Shown in pieces: positions 24,350 to 37,560 of a stretch of DNA of 64,000 nucleotides. This DNA comes from Syngnathus acus. Taxonomy: Eukaryota > Chordata > Actinopteri > Syngnathiformes > Syngnathidae. The DNA is taken from positions 6,625,104-6,689,103 of the forward strand of contig NC_051105.1 in the NCBI RefSeq assembly GCF_901709675.1. Direction: 5' to 3'. Each line of letters begins with the position of its first letter. Within the stretch, counting starts at the first letter, position 1. A program made the position numbers and the translations under genes. The notes beneath the pieces are model-generated. The model saw nothing but the letters and a program-made list of their open reading frames with translations, had not been told where the DNA came from and did not search any database.

Positions 24350-26804
24350 GTTTACATTCATGTAATCTCATCTAGGTATAATTTCGAGCAGACGCACATA
24401 ACCAAAATTTCCTCTACTTAGTTCAGATAAATAATCATGTTCAGTTTTGCGTCATAACACAACGCCTGTGTCTGTTTAAATGCACGTATAATGTTTTTTT
24501 TTTAAATCTGATTGTACGACTTCATTTATTTTTGAAATATTTCAGATAACCAAATCAAAACAATTTGTTAAATCTGAACGCAGCCACATCCCCAATTATA
24601 TGTGGGTGTACACACTTACGCAACAATTCTCTTTATGTTTCTCCCATTTGAGTTATAGTGGTTACACGTCAAATTAATTGTCTCATTTTTTAGAACAAAC
24701 ACCTGGCATTTGAACAGGGGTGTGTAGACTTTTGATACGCTGTGATGCAAACTGTGCGGGTGTATTGCGTGAGAGCACAAAGTAGAACATGTGATCACAG
24801 GGACCTCTGCTGGTCCCTGCATCACTTTACACAACAAAGGAGGAAGTACAGTTGTGTGGTCTCCACTGCAAGTTGAACTAAATGCAGTTGATGATAATTG
24901 GATGTGTGGAGCAATGCCTGAATGGTGTGCGTGCGCGTGCGCGCAGTGTAATAAGTAATACAGAAAGGCAACAAAGCTTGACCACATGTGACTTTTTTAT
25001 TGTTTAAAAATACACTGCCACTACACAACTATAATCAGTGAAGACTACAAGTTAGTAAAAATGATCTTTTTAAATATATATATATTAATCAGGTCTTCCT
25101 ACAAACATCACAAGCAATGCAACAGTCTAAATACAAATACACAGTCGTACAATAGCATTCATAGCACTTTATAGGTGTAAACAAGGACCTTGTGATGATT
25201 TTTTCAAAAATATTTGCTTTGTTGTTTTTTTGACAGCTCACAAAAGGGTCAAAGCTGCCTATCATACCCTGCAAGATGTGTGTGTGGGGGGGGATGAGTG
25301 TGTTAAGTGTCTGTATGTGAAAGCATCCTTAAATGTGGTTTAATTCACAATAAATTTTGATTTTGCATGCAAAAATAAAAGTTCCAAGATTCTTTGGGTT
25401 CAATCATGTCGCTGTATCAAAAAATTAAATAAATTCACATACTTCTAAAAAATACATAAGAAAATATTGGTTTCAACAAGTAAAACATTAAGGCTTGATT
25501 ATTGGTTTATCGTAATTCTTGCTGGGTGGATGACATACTTTAGCTTCTAAAATATAATCCGTGATGGAGTGTTGCTATTTTCTGACATTGTTACATCAAA
25601 TATTAGCAGTCTAGACAGTCAAGTACCTAAAACAGCACAATATGTACAATATGAGACATAACGTTGGCGCTATGTACAATTTTTTTTCTCAGACTTTTGG
25701 CAAAAAATATTTGGGTGTTTTTTTTCTCTGGTCAAACGCAATCAAGTATTTGTCTTGCCCCCACAAATGAGGTTAAGGATGCTTGTTTTCATTGATAGCA
25801 CCCGTTTCTTTTATTGTCCCGCCTCCCAACAATACTTTGTGCTGATGGGGCAAGATCTTTATCACCCACACGCCTGTTTGTACAGCGCAAAAAGAGAGAG
25901 GATTTGGCCTGAGGTGGCTCTATAGTTCATTCTCTAATGGGGCAAAATGAGCTCCGCTCTCTTCCAAAATCGCATCACAGCCTATGCAAAAAAAAAAAAA
26001 AAAAAAGGGGGTGCACAAATCGAGATCAGATAGGAACAGGATCACATTGAAAAAGGACATTCAGGCATGTATGTGGTCTTCAAAAGTTTTTTTCCCCTCA
26101 CTACTTGCTATATAAACATGAGGTGCTTGCACTTGAAAGGATAACTGTGTTGCATCATTGAGGTGTTTTGGGGAAAAAAAAAAAAAAAGCCTTGCACAGT
26201 GTGTGAACCTCTGCATGTGCAAAAAGGTGCTCTCCTTTCGACCCCGAAAATGTGACTTTAGCCGGTGACAAAGAGCTGCGCACATTGTATAAAAATGTAA
26301 AAGTAGGCACTTGTCTGTGTGGCATGCACTGGCATTATGGCACTGGTTGAATTGGAAATGAACTACAGCAAAGTTACCGATTGGCAGACACACAAGTATA
26401 CTAAAACTCTCTCCAGTTTGTAAAAATGTCTACTCGTCCGTCATTGATTAAAAGCTTAGATTAAAAAAAAAGATGTTATTTAAAAATGGAACATATGGTT
26501 TCTTGTTGTCAAGTAAAAACATGTCCACCCTGCAATTTTTGAATCGCAACAACACACTTTTTGTTTTATATTTGACGCAAACGCTTGCCATTATTGTCCC
26601 AATTTTTAAAATATTTTGTTTACCTCTGCCAGTTGGTAACATTTCCAATACAATGCAATTTTCCCAGCAGGCAATGTGAGGCAAAGGTCTGCGGTTTGAT
26701 TTTCTGACTTGCCCTCCGACAAGTGTGTGCATGTGTGTGTGTGTGCTCTCCCAGGTGTGGTTATCGGGGCGCAGTGGTACATGCATGTGTTCGCCGTCAC
26801 ATGT
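24350..26804. other. fstl1-gja8 intergenic stretch, including the probable gja8 3' UTR
   Basis: No coding exon is recognised. The part next to gja8 is AT-rich with long A and T runs, as expected for a 3' UTR. A TTTATT (AATAAA on minus) at 24996-25001 is a possible distal poly(A) signal and another lies near 25808. The junction between the two ancestral gene blocks falls here. A CG/CA-rich micro-repeat is at about 24928-24945. Confidence 0.5.
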
Positions 26805-28058
26805 TCATACGGTGAGGTCGTCCGACCTGGCCTTACTGCTAACTTGGCTGAGTCGGCTCAGAGGCCTGCTGTCCTCTATCGTATCCGACGCCTTTTGGGC
26901 CACCGCGCTCCCCCCCTCCCCGGTGACCGCCCTCTCCACCTCCGGGTCGGCGCCCTGCCACTCTCCACCTTCCACCCCCGCCGGGGGCGCCTCCTTGGCC
27001 GCGGCCACCTGCTGCATTGTCACCCCTTCCGTCTCAGTGGTCTGGGCGTAGGAGGGCAGAGTCTCATCGTACGCTTTGGGGATGTCCCCCATGGGCAGCT
27101 CCTCCTCAGTTTTCTCTTCTAAACCGTGGAAGGGTGGGGCCCCCCTGCCTGCCTCCATGCCCACTTCCGCTAGTGGGTAGAGATGTGTAATTGGGGGAGC
27201 TTTCTCCTCATCCAGCCGCCTGTAACCTTTGGCCCTCTGCAACGAGGACACCGCCAAAGGGGGCAGGCTTTTTCCCGGCGGCAGGGTGGCCGAGCTTTCG
27301 CCCTGCGCCGGGGCAGGGGCCGGCTTGCGAAAAACAAAACGGATCTTCTTGAGGCCCAGGTGGCTGATCTCCACAAAGTTGAGGAAGAGTGAGACGCAAG
27401 CCACGGCTAACATGAAGATGATGAAGACCGTTTTCTCTGTGGGGCGGGACACAAAGCAGTCTACGGTGTTAGGGCAGGGCCAGCGGCTGCATTTGTACAG
27501 CGGCAGGATGCGGAAGCCGTACAGGAAGTACTGGCCCACTACGAAGCCCACCTCAAAGAGTGTCTTGAAAATGATATGACAGATGTAGGTCCTTAGCAAG
27601 GTGCCCTCCAGTCGGAACTTCTTGCTTCCTTTTGTGCTGGTCTCCTTCGTGGTGCGTACGCTGCCCTGGTCAGGTGCCAGTGGGAGTCGCTCCTCACTCA
27701 GCTCCTGTTGCCGGCTAAGTTCCGCTTCCTCGCGTTCCTTGCGCTTCTCCTCCATGTGCACGTGGTGCACGGCGTGGCCCACGTACACAAGAGACGGCGT
27801 GGACACGAAGATGATCTGCAGAACCCACAGGCGGATGTGGGAGATGGGGAAAGCCTCGTCGTAGCACACGTTCTCACAGCCGGGCTGCTGCGTATTGCAA
27901 ACGTAGTCGGACTGCTCGTCGCCCCACACGAACTCCGCCGCCGTGCCCAGGATGAGGATGCGGAAGATGAAGAGAACCGTGAGCCACACCCTGCCGATCA
28001 CTGTGGAGTGCTCGTTGACTTCCTCTAAAATATTTCCCAGAAAGCTCCAGTCACCCAT
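26805..28058 (-). CDS. gja8: gja8, connexin 50-type lens gap-junction protein
   Basis: A single coding exon of 417 aa starts at MGDWSFLG (28058), preceded by a splice acceptor rather than by coding sequence, so the longer upstream reading frame is not used. It has four membrane segments, extracellular loop 1 with [12 protein letters not shown] (C-x6-C-x3-C) and loop 2 with [12 protein letters not shown] (C-x4-C-x5-C), the docking cysteines of connexins. GJA8-specific features are [37 protein letters not shown], the tail block [21 protein letters not shown] and the C-terminus [11 protein letters not shown]. Connexin 50 forms gap junctions of lens fibre and epithelial cells and is needed for lens growth and clarity (established). 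It is head to head with gja5 as in human 1q21. Which teleost gja8 copy this is cannot be told from the sequence alone. Confidence 0.95.
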   Translation of the reverse strand: MGDWSFLGNILEEVNEHSTVIGRVWLTVLFIFRILILGTAAEFVWGDEQSDYVCNTQQPGCENVCYDEAFPISHIRLWVLQIIFVSTPSLVYVGHAVHHVHMEEKRKEREEAELSRQQELSEERLPLAPDQGSVRTTKETSTKGSKKFRLEGTLLRTYICHIIFKTLFEVGFVVGQYFLYGFRILPLYKCSRWPCPNTVDCFVSRPTEKTVFIIFMLAVACVSLFLNFVEISHLGLKKIRFVFRKPAPAPAQGESSATLPPGKSLPPLAVSSLQRAKGYRRLDEEKAPPITHLYPLAEVGMEAGRGAPPFHGLEEKTEEELPMGDIPKAYDETLPSYAQTTETEGVTMQQVAAAKEAPPAGVEGGEWQGADPEVERAVTGEGGSAVAQKASDTIEDSRPLSRLSQVSSKARSDDLTV

Positions 28059-28072
28059 GATCGGTCCGTAGC

Positions 28073-28076
28073 ACTG
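28073..28076 (-). other. Splice acceptor just upstream of the gja8 start codon
   Basis: On the minus strand TTCCACAG|TGC ends 15 bp before the ATG, after a pyrimidine-rich stretch (the G/A-rich plus-strand region 28081-28180). It implies at least one upstream non-coding exon, which I could not place with confidence. Confidence 0.6.
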
Positions 28077-29114
28077 TGGAATGAAGGGTGGGGTAGGAAG
28101 AGAAACGAAGGGTGCAGACAGGCAGGGAGGGTGGGGCAGGCAGGCAGGCCGGACAAGTGGGGTGGGGAGGGGGGGAGGATTTAGGGGGCACACATGGAGT
28201 GTCAAAGGTAAGAAAATGTCGAAAAGTTTGACTGACAAAAAAAAGAATATCAAAAGAATATCGCCATCGAATGATACTCCCGATGACTTGACCGTCTAAT
28301 GCACTGATCTTTTGTCCATTGGGAAGATAAAACTTCTAAGATTCAATCTTACACTATCGCGTTTGAAAATGGAAAGAAGTGAGTCACGTAAATACAGTCA
28401 ATACAATAAAATCACCAGCAAGGTTGGTTAGCTCGTTGTGAAACCGTTAACAGTTCAAACTCTGATCACGGCAGGCAACCTGTTACAACTCCTCGCCTCA
28501 GGAGTCAAACAAGTCCGAAGCACAACAACCGGACGAGAAGTTAACATGTAACAAACATTAGCACGTTTTGCGTAAGTCAATCTTCCATACGCTCGGATAT
28601 GCCTTAAAAGTCATGAAATGGGCAACTTGCCACAGCTGCGGCTCCCTCGAAGTTGAGTCCTGTCCCGTTCTCTTGGCACCCGGTGGGGAAAAGTGAACTT
28701 TTTTCTGCCCTCTTTCCCACCTAAAGCCCTGTCCTTGTCGCCCCACTGAGCAGATGTGAATGAATCGGCTCTGATGGTTGGTTTTGAGTTTGCTGCGATG
28801 TTTAAGCTTGGAGCCAGACGGCCTTTATTTGCCGGGGCGACGTGTGGTGACGCAGAGAGACAATAGGATCAACAGAGCCCGAGCAGGGATGTATGGGGAG
28901 CAGGCCTCAGGCTGCCATGGCAGCATGGACGCCGCACCATTGGGCCACCGGGTCCACCGCAGCGCTGTACTTCGGACCCATTTCCTAAAACATCCTGCAT
29001 GTTGTTGCTGAGCCTGCGGTTGTTCAGCTATGGCAAAAGTTAGGGAAGTCATGAAGGAGAGAGTGTGTCCTCGGGGACTAGGAAAAGGGACCGCCACTTA
29101 ATTCTATGATGAAT

Positions 29115-29520
29115 ATTAGTATAAAACAAGTTTACAACCAAATGTAGTCAAAAACAAGAACAAGTACAAGACTCTTAGATGAGACCACATCAACACCAAG
29201 ACTGAGTCAATATAAGACAGAGTAAAGACCGAGACCAAAGCAATGAGATTGAGTAAAGACTCTGAGGAGAAAAGGGTAAGTCAAGTCCAAGTCAATACAA
29301 ACTGACCAAGACTCCGATGAGGCAAGCCGAAGACTCTGAAGAGATGGACCGTGTCTATACTGAGACTTAGACAATACAAGGCTGAATCAAGACAAAGTGT
29401 CTAGGGAGAGGAGGGCTTACGATGAAGTCAATACATGACTCTCAGACAAGACCCTGACTACTTGCGAGACCATGTCAAGACCAAGACTCCAAGATTAAAA
29501 GATGTCAAAACCAGGACTAA
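29115..29520. repeat. Degenerate minisatellite of GACTCAAGACCAAGAC-like units
   Basis: Words such as AAGACTGAGTCAA, AAGACCGAGACCAA and AAGACTCTGAGGAG recur every 15-30 bases for about 400 bp with much divergence. The strand is strongly purine-rich with almost no ORF. Confidence 0.65.
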
Positions 29521-29659
29521 GCTTCCTGCGAACAAAGGGGCCATTTCAGTTTTTATGAAGTCCTGGGTTATACTAAATTTGAAAAAAATCATCATCATCA
29601 AATTATCATAGCATTTCTGGATTAAACATTTTGGGGCTTTTTATAACAATTCCTTTTGA

Positions 29660-29744
29660 ATTGTTTTTAGACTTGAACTGCAGGCCAGAATAAATGCTCT
29701 GGTGGGCCATATCCAGCCCACGTTCCGTAGGTTCCCCACCCCTG
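29660..29744. mobile_element. hAT-type repeat end fragment
   Basis: The stretch GTAGGTTCCCCACCCCTG resembles, in reverse complement, the CAGGGGTGGGGAACCTAC end of a hAT family common in fish and other vertebrates. The other end is not found, so it is a remnant. Confidence 0.5.
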
Positions 29745-30144
29745 TTCCACTTGATGATGGTTTATTGACTTTATGGTGTTTATGTTATTTTTTTTCAAGG
29801 CTGGAAGAAGAGAGTTGAACATTAGCCATAGCGGAAGATCACTCTGACCCAATAAAAAAGATAAACGATGATACATTCCAGCGTTCATCAAGCATCCAGT
29901 AGAGCTGCACTAGAAAATAACAGCATGGAGATATTGCAACATTGTGTGAGTTTTCACACTGTGGAGTCTGCTAGACCACTCATTTGTGTGTACGCGCGCC
30001 ATGTGTAGCATCATATTAGCTGGAATGTGAGGAATGTCCACCATTGCTAAAACGTTCCCGTTTGGTCAGATGGCAACAGTTTGTTTATGATGCCTGAATG
30101 CACGTGCAAACCACCACTTAAACGTTACGTTTCATTTGCACCCA

Positions 30145-30330
30145 AAGGCAGTTTTGACTTTAGGTTAGGGCACTTCATTTTAGAGATGTTTATAAAAAAT
30201 GGGAGGAGGTCAGACAGACATGGAAGGGCGAGGTTGTGAACCGCCTTGAAGGTATACAGGAAGAGTTTATTCAAGATTGTTAGTTCCACCAGGAGCCAGT
30301 GGAATTGCAAGATGGGGGGGTGATGTGGTA
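30145..30330 (-). pseudogene. Decayed non-LTR retrotransposon fragment (ORF2 C-terminal part)
   Basis: The minus-strand reading frame contains FHWLLVELTILNKLFLYTFK and then CLSDLLPF. This resembles the LHWLPV...F KALHGLAP.YLSDLL block found near the end of LINE (CR1/Rex1/L2-type) ORF2 proteins. The copy is short and diverged and lacks the reverse transcriptase core. Confidence 0.55.
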
Positions 30331-31531
30331 TTATTGTAAACAAAGACATGTTTCTACATTTCAAAATGTTTTTTAAACTGGAAGTACGGATGGACTTTGA
30401 TAAATGTGCGACTGTGAAACAATTTACGAAAAAAAGAATAATGCAGAAGTAAACCATGTAAATTGATGTGTGTGTTCAGCTTCCTCATCTCTCTCTGCCG
30501 ACACGTGGTGTCTTTGAGAGGGGATCTCTGACCATCTCGCTACGTTCCGCCCTGTTACCTCTCATCCAATAGCATTTGCCTGCCCACTGGACATCAGCAG
30601 CTTCATGACCTAAGTCCACCTCCTGATGTCTGTGCTTCATTGTGTGCTCCACAAGTTGGAGTCCACTGATACAGTTGCCTTGCGATGAACGAGGCCCGTG
30701 TGGGATTTCTGAAAAAGACATTATGATTAAGCAAATTATGGAGCTCTTGAATTAATGCCGATGAATTGTTAACGATCACAATTATTTACCTCATGAAACT
30801 GTCCAAAAGATTGGTGTTTAAAAAGGGTGAAAAATAGAAAAAGAATCCGTCCATATTCTAATCAAATTCTAATCTCATCAAATATTCGATCAAATTTGAT
30901 AACATTTGGGATTGTTTTAAAAACTAAAAAAAACTGAAACTAATAAAAACTAAAGTAAAATGAAAAATTTTTAGACAAATTAAACACTAATCAAAACTAA
31001 CCACATTTAAAAATCAAAAAACAAAATCCAACTATAATGGAAAATCCCCAAACTATTCTAACTTTGCTTTACACAAACCCGGAAGTAGGTTGGGAACTAC
31101 AGTAAATATCTGAAAAGCCCACATCCTCCCTCTCTTCCGGCCCACGGGCAGGCCTGTGTCGTGTCGGAGGACGGCGGCCATGTTTGGAGCTCTGGTGTAT
31201 CCACCGGGTTTCCCTTTAAAGAGCCGCGTGTTGATATAGAGGACGTTTGGATGCTAAGCCCTCCAGTGGGCGCGTGAATGGAACTCGGATTTTACACAAA
31301 GACATGATGTCATGATGCAGGGCGCGGACGCTATTGAGCGCGTGCAGTGAGGCGCAAGGCCAGATTAGACCTCCGAGGCAGGGCACTTACTGGCCGCTGA
31401 CCAGAATGCTAACACGCTAACAAAGATATCGTGGGGCGATCTGCCTGCAGATCCGCGTTGCCGACCGCTTCCTGCTCGCGGTGGACTTTGTGAGACAGGA
31501 AGTGACAGACATCTTAACTCGTGTGATGACC

Positions 31532-31850
31532 TTATTAAAGTTAAAGTTAAAGTCCCAATGATCGTCACACACACATCTGGGTGTGGTGAAATTTGTCCTC
31601 TGCATTTAACCCATCCCCGTGTGATTTTGATCCATCCCCTGGGGGAGAGGGGAGCAGTGAGCAGCAGCGGTGCCGCGCTCGGGAATCATTTGGCGATCTA
31701 ACCCCCCAATTCCAACCCTTAATGCTGAGTGCCAAGCAGGGAGGCAATGGGTCCCATTTTTATAGTCTTTGGTATGACCCGGCCGGGGTTTGAACCCACA
31801 ACCTTCCAGTCTCAGGGCGGACACTCTACCACTAGGCCACTGAGCTGGTC
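31532..31850 (-). mobile_element. tRNA-derived SINE, about 320 bp
   Basis: Read on the minus strand the head (from 31850) has a pol III A box TGGCCTAGTGG (31829-31839) and B box GGGTTCAAACC (31787-31797) at tRNA-like spacing. The tail ends in TTTAAC repeats near 31535-31550. The body word AAATTTGTCCTCTGCATTTA (plus strand) is one I remember as abundant in spiny-rayed fish genomes. A target duplication was not identified with confidence. Confidence 0.75.
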
Positions 31851-34800
31851 TGGTATTAGGCGATAAGGCGTCTCGTAGCTTGGATTGGTCGCAGTCAGGG
31901 GTCTTTTTAAGAAAATTATTAAGTCAAAGCAAAAAAGAAATGATCTAAAAATGTTTTGTCAGTAGTATCTTAAGGAACGACAGTGTCTAGGCTGTGATTC
32001 TAGGCCTAACTAGATTCATCTCAAGGCAATTGATTTGAATAAACTTCCATTTACTGTTCTGTATTAATTACAAACATACTGGTACACTGCGTTGAGATAG
32101 GGCTGGCTTAAACACAGTCATTGATTTTTTAAATTCTAATACTATTTGTTCCATTAGATTGTATTTTTTCTCCTCAATGGTCATTTCATAGTGTTCTCAA
32201 GTAAGACCAACCGAATGCATGGCCTAACACTGACTAATCAAAATCCAATATAATAACTCTTGTGTTATTCAAGAGTATTAATGTCCTATCAACAAAACAT
32301 AGTGAAATCCATTTAGTCTTTCCAACCAAGCTTGCGGCGCAAATTAAGAGCAGAAAGAATTGACAAGATCATCGTTTCTGGCATCTATTTAACCAACTTG
32401 GTGACCTCCACTGTGTGCGCGCCACACACGTACAGAAAGGAGCCATTCAGGGTGAGATTTAAGAGACGCTATCTGCCGTGACCTGAGGGCAGCGCTGAGC
32501 CCCCCGTGACAACACTGAGACCTCAGCGCTCAGGTTTGTGGTTAAAGACAAACAAACATAGGCTTGTTTGTTTAGCTTGAAAACTCAATTGTGAGTGTGT
32601 GCATGTCTTTGTGTTTGGGGTGGACAAAAGCTGTCTGTCTCCCCTCTTTGTCACATTTTTTTGCTTTCTTTTTCACACCACTCATCTGTTTGGAGCCACT
32701 TGTTTTGTGTTTTCGGCCAGTGACGCAAAGAGACGGCCATGTGATCGCCATCGCACGGACTTTCTCACCTGCATCGCCAGTCCCAACGTTTCCTCTGTGC
32801 TGAGTTCCCCAGGCTTCCTGCATATAGCGGCTTGTTCTTTCCTGTCATAGTGTGCAACCCTTGGGAAAAAAACTGAATTTAGATTATTGCTGAGTAAACA
32901 GTGACAACACCACATGATCCTACAAAGGTTAAGCGGTGTAAAATAAAACTAGGCATGGGTGTGAGGCATGTTACATCAGTGCGCCTGCTCAATGTGTTTT
33001 TGTTTTACTATTATAATGTTCAATAAAAAGATGAAACTGTAAACCCTTAAAAAATATTACAGTAGCCACCCCCACCCCCTAATTTGTGGGTTGGGGGGGT
33101 GACACTATTTTGCTCATTTTTATTGTCTAGTTATTACGTTTGTTCAGCCTTTGCGTTATTTTTGGTGTAGTTCCACTGCCAGCCACTAGATGGCAGCATA
33201 TTATTTGTTTTTAATTGTAAATTTGAAAGAAGCGTGAAAAGAGTCATTTTTACTGATTATTGAATGGTAAATGCTCTTCAATCCTGCTTTTTACACCCAC
33301 AGAAAGCAACGTCTGTCACTTCAGTTTAAACATGATTACCAATGTGTATTGTAAGATGATGAGTTTGTTCATTTCGAAAAATGAGATTTGATGCTTGGAA
33401 ACATATTTCTGTCTTAATCACAGCTCTTGCACTTAGTATTGTAAATGTAGTTAGTATTATTTTTAAAGCATTTAAAGATGTTCTGGGTGGTCAGTTTGGT
33501 AAAAAGACAGGACGTCAATATCCAAATACACATCAAGACAGGAACAGGTCTGAACAGGTCCACAAAAAAAAAAAAAAAAATGTGTAGTCTAAATGTGACG
33601 GTATAAATTAAAAGTTTAGTTTCTCTGTAAATATTTTGACCAACTATTGTGTTTGGAGATTTCCATCCAGACTGATGTTACATAAGATTACAAATGTTTC
33701 AATAGTGAGACGTTTTGCTCCGTTTGGATTCACTGCCTGCATTTGAATTGAAGGTTTCCCTTTCCACGTCCTGTCACTGCACCGGCCTGCACCACTCGCC
33801 CGCCTGTGAGGGCGAGCTTGCTTCAACTAATTGTTCAATGCTTGTACTTGTCTGATTTTGGCTTCATTGTACATTATTTGACATCATACACATGACAACA
33901 ATTTAACAAGCCATCTATTTACTCATCAAAGCAAGGAAATGTCATCATGAGCATGACTGGCGCGTGCAAATTTTCTTACACAGCGCTTTAGGGCACACAT
34001 GATTGTGCCCTACTGACCAAGTGACTGTGTGACAAGATGGGAACACAATTCCATTGATCCCTGCTGATCTGTCTGCGGGCTCCAATTTTTTGATAAAGTT
34101 GTGTAATATTGCCATAGAGTGCTTCTTGTGAATTTGTTATGCTTGTGGATAGGCTTGCATGTGGATAGGTTTCAAAACACTTATGAAGCTAGGCAGCATT
34201 TCTTGGAGGGGCTATTTTTATTTTCTATTCATGCATCTGGAAGGTTGAATAACAGCAGTCAAAAGAAAACATCTAAAATTTCGGTTATCAAGCCAGAATG
34301 ACGAAGAATGGCTGGAGCCAAATGGAAAAAAAAACACCAGGCGCCACAGCAGGCGCCAAAAGTAGAGTGAAAATGCCAGATAAATGAGTTTCGCTTTTCA
34401 GCCGTTACATAAGGCCTTGCCGAAAAAACATCTGATTTCGGAGTAGCGTCATAAAATCCACAAAAAAGCCACATAAAAGCTATGAACCATTATGACCTGA
34501 AGTCTCAAGAGCTTTGCTGACATCCCATGTCATGTCATGCATGACAAAAGTTTGGGGTTTCTCTTGTAAGCCCTATAAAGTGCAAAATCTTGTGATTTTT
34601 GACTAAAACATCATTGACTTTTATAGAGTCTTCAGGCCACAGACAGTCAAGTTCAAAACAGTAAAACAAACTATACAATACGACTACGGACGACTGACAC
34701 ATCCATATCAACAATCGTGATAAAAAAATTGGAAGCAGTCAATCATGAGTCTAATTTAACAAACTGATGCAAATTGATGCTACAGTTGACCAACAAACTA

Positions 34801-37422
34801 TAAAAAAACATTTTTGTTGCCCCCAAGAGACATCTGGGAATTTTTCAATCAAACAATGACCCAATTAAACATGGCTTTAGCGCCGCATCTCTTGCACAGT
34901 GACAGCGAGGCTTTAGGAGCAAGCACGAATTATTCTCCTTGACCCATGCAGGAAGTGGAAGGACAACTTCCTCTCATAGTGGGTCTATGTAGGGTGGCAC
35001 AATGGTGAAGGGCTGGGTGGAGGTCAGAACAAGGAAGAGAGGAAGTAGGTGCTATTTGTGATTGGATATTTAAGAGCCTAGAGTGCAGCCTTCTCCCTGC
35101 TGAAATGCGCCCTGAAAAAAAAATATGGGATAGGGAATATGCCTCATTTGCAGTCTGGATGCGAAAGGATGAACTTTTCTGATATTACCATTAAAATAAA
35201 TAAAAATGATTTGATTGCTTTAAAATGCAAATGGAATCCGTGAGATTTTTTTGACAGCTATGTCTAAAAGGAAACAAGGTGGCTGATAAAATGCACCGCA
35301 ATGGAGACCTCGATACTGAGTACAGTCCAAGTGTCAGCACAATCAGGAAGTGCAGTAGAAGGGGCTTGAGAAAGATCACAGAAGAGGGTAACACCCTGTG
35401 TGTCAGGATTTCACGGCGTCGGGTCCCTTCGGTCGGCTGGCCGTCTGACACAATGTTATCAAGGCGTGGAGCAGTCAGAACGCACGGCAGCGACCACTAC
35501 CACCACGACCGTGGCCGTGTTCTTCATACTCACAGAGAGCAGCGAGTGTGTTCAGATGAATGCTGTTTCCTCCAATGAACAATAGCCTGAACGTGAAGGA
35601 AGTCATAAAACATGTACTACATAGCTACCATTTATTACATTGGGAATATGCGAAGAGTCATTCATGTTTTTTAATGCATCAGCTTTGAAATAGGCTTCAT
35701 AATATCGATGGTGTTAAGTCGAGTGTTTTCGTTGTTTGTTTTGTTCAATGCTCATGGTCTTGTCTTACCAGATAATTGACTTTTGAGTATTTTCCGATTT
35801 TTCCAGTTTATTTTCACATACTCACCTGACCCAGACAACAGATGGATGCAGGGATGACAAGAGATCTCTTCTTTTGTGTTACTCGTCCCCTTCGAGGTAC
35901 ACGACAGTTTGTGTACCTCTGGCCTATAATGTCGACCTCTTCTTGCGAGCGGCTGCCCTGTGAGCCGAGAACAATGTGAAACTTTCATTTGTTGTTTGTT
36001 TTTCGGGATGTAAGGTGTGTACATGACCACACACACACACACATAAAGTGACAATCAGTTCACACACACACGCACACAAACATGTTGCTTGTCTTGGGTG
36101 AAGGCTTGTTGTAGATATCCTTCTTCCTGCGTTTGTTAGGCCATTTTTTTTTCTCTCCATGGCTGTTCGCAGGGATGCTGGAAGTACGCACTGGTGACAT
36201 GACAAGGGGCGGGAGGGCGATGAGAAGGGGGCGTGGGGGGTGGAAGTGGCATTAAGAGAGCCTACTTCCTCCCAACTCAATTCACATCTTGATAACTGTG
36301 TTCCTTCTGAGGGTGGGAGAGGAACCGGCAATTGGGTTTCGAGGTTGTGTTGCCTTTCATTGGGTTAATCCGTTAGTCGACAGAAAGCTGATGCTGGAGA
36401 TTAGCGGAACAAATTTTACCACAACTCGGTCTAGACTGTAAGCATTTGGACCTAAAGGCAGAGTTCGGGGCCGGGCTATACATCTGATAAACTTCAGCTG
36501 ATGGGGGGCAGTAAACAATGTTTTTCCATTTCTATCTATAGCAGCACTTTGTCACAGCTCTAATTGGTGTGTCAATTTTCCATTTCATACTGGTGAAGCA
36601 GGATGTTGAAATTAAAATCTTTTCAATACTAAATCGTTTTAATACAATTGTTTAAACCCAAAAACCTGCTTTAATAGAAATCGGACCAAATGACGCGAGG
36701 AACAAGAGCAGAGGTAAGTGCACTACCCCTCCAATCCAGTGGGTGGCACTAAAAAGGTCTCGAGTAAATAGGCAAAGATGCCACATACAATGGGATTTAA
36801 TATTGCGATTTGATGTTGATACAGCAACTAGAAGCAAAATCTTATGCGTGACCATACATTGATAAGCATGTGTGACTCATCTATGTATCTCTAACCTCAT
36901 CCCCCTTCCCGCCAGTGGGACATTCCAGTCATCCACCGAGTTCAGAGTTCAGCCAGTAAGAATAGCATTGATCCGCAATGAGCGTTGCATGGAACGCATG
37001 GATTGCAGCGCAGGAATGAGGAGTCTAAAATATCTACCATCCATCCACCAACCGCATTTGACGTCATCCTCGTGCAATCCCTCACCTGTTCACATGAAGC
37101 TTAGTTACTCTATTATGAGCAAAGTAGCTCCGATGCTCATTTACTGCCATTGACCAGCACCATTCTTGTGCTTCGCCCCGGCCTGTTAGCGACAGCGTAA
37201 TAATAACCCAACTGTCGGTAATGATGATGATGTCCATGAGAACAATACTGGCAGACATGGGCATGCGCGCGCTACCAAGGGAATAGTCCCCGGTTCTTCA
37301 GAACACATAGAAATACTGTCACAGACTGGCTGGAGTAGGCCTATTGTTGGGATAGGCTTTCATTGTTGCTATTGGTCCTATTTAGATGGGTTGCTTACAA
37401 GACTGACTGCAACGGGCTCGGA

Positions 37423-37560
37423 TGTTTAGGGTTAAGGTTAGTGCGGTTACAATTGAGGGTTGGGGTTAATAGCAGGTTGGACAGAAGTTAAAGTTAAGGT
37501 GGTTAAGTTTATATTGAAGAATAGGAAGATTATGATGGTTAGGCTTGGATAAAATACAAA
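37423..37560. repeat. Degenerate GGGTTAAGGTTAG-rich tract
   Basis: TTAGGGTTAAGGTTAG is followed by GGTTGGGGTTAATAGC, GTTAAAGTTAAGGTGG and GGTTAGGC. It resembles decayed telomere-like or minisatellite repeats. No perfect TTAGGG array is present. Confidence 0.4.

Noticed and set aside
28059-28253. N-terminal extension of the gja8 frame by 65 codons
   Set aside because: A splice acceptor sits 15 bp before the conserved MGDWSF start and the upstream codons are pyrimidine-tract sequence; all connexins start at MGDW-like sequences.
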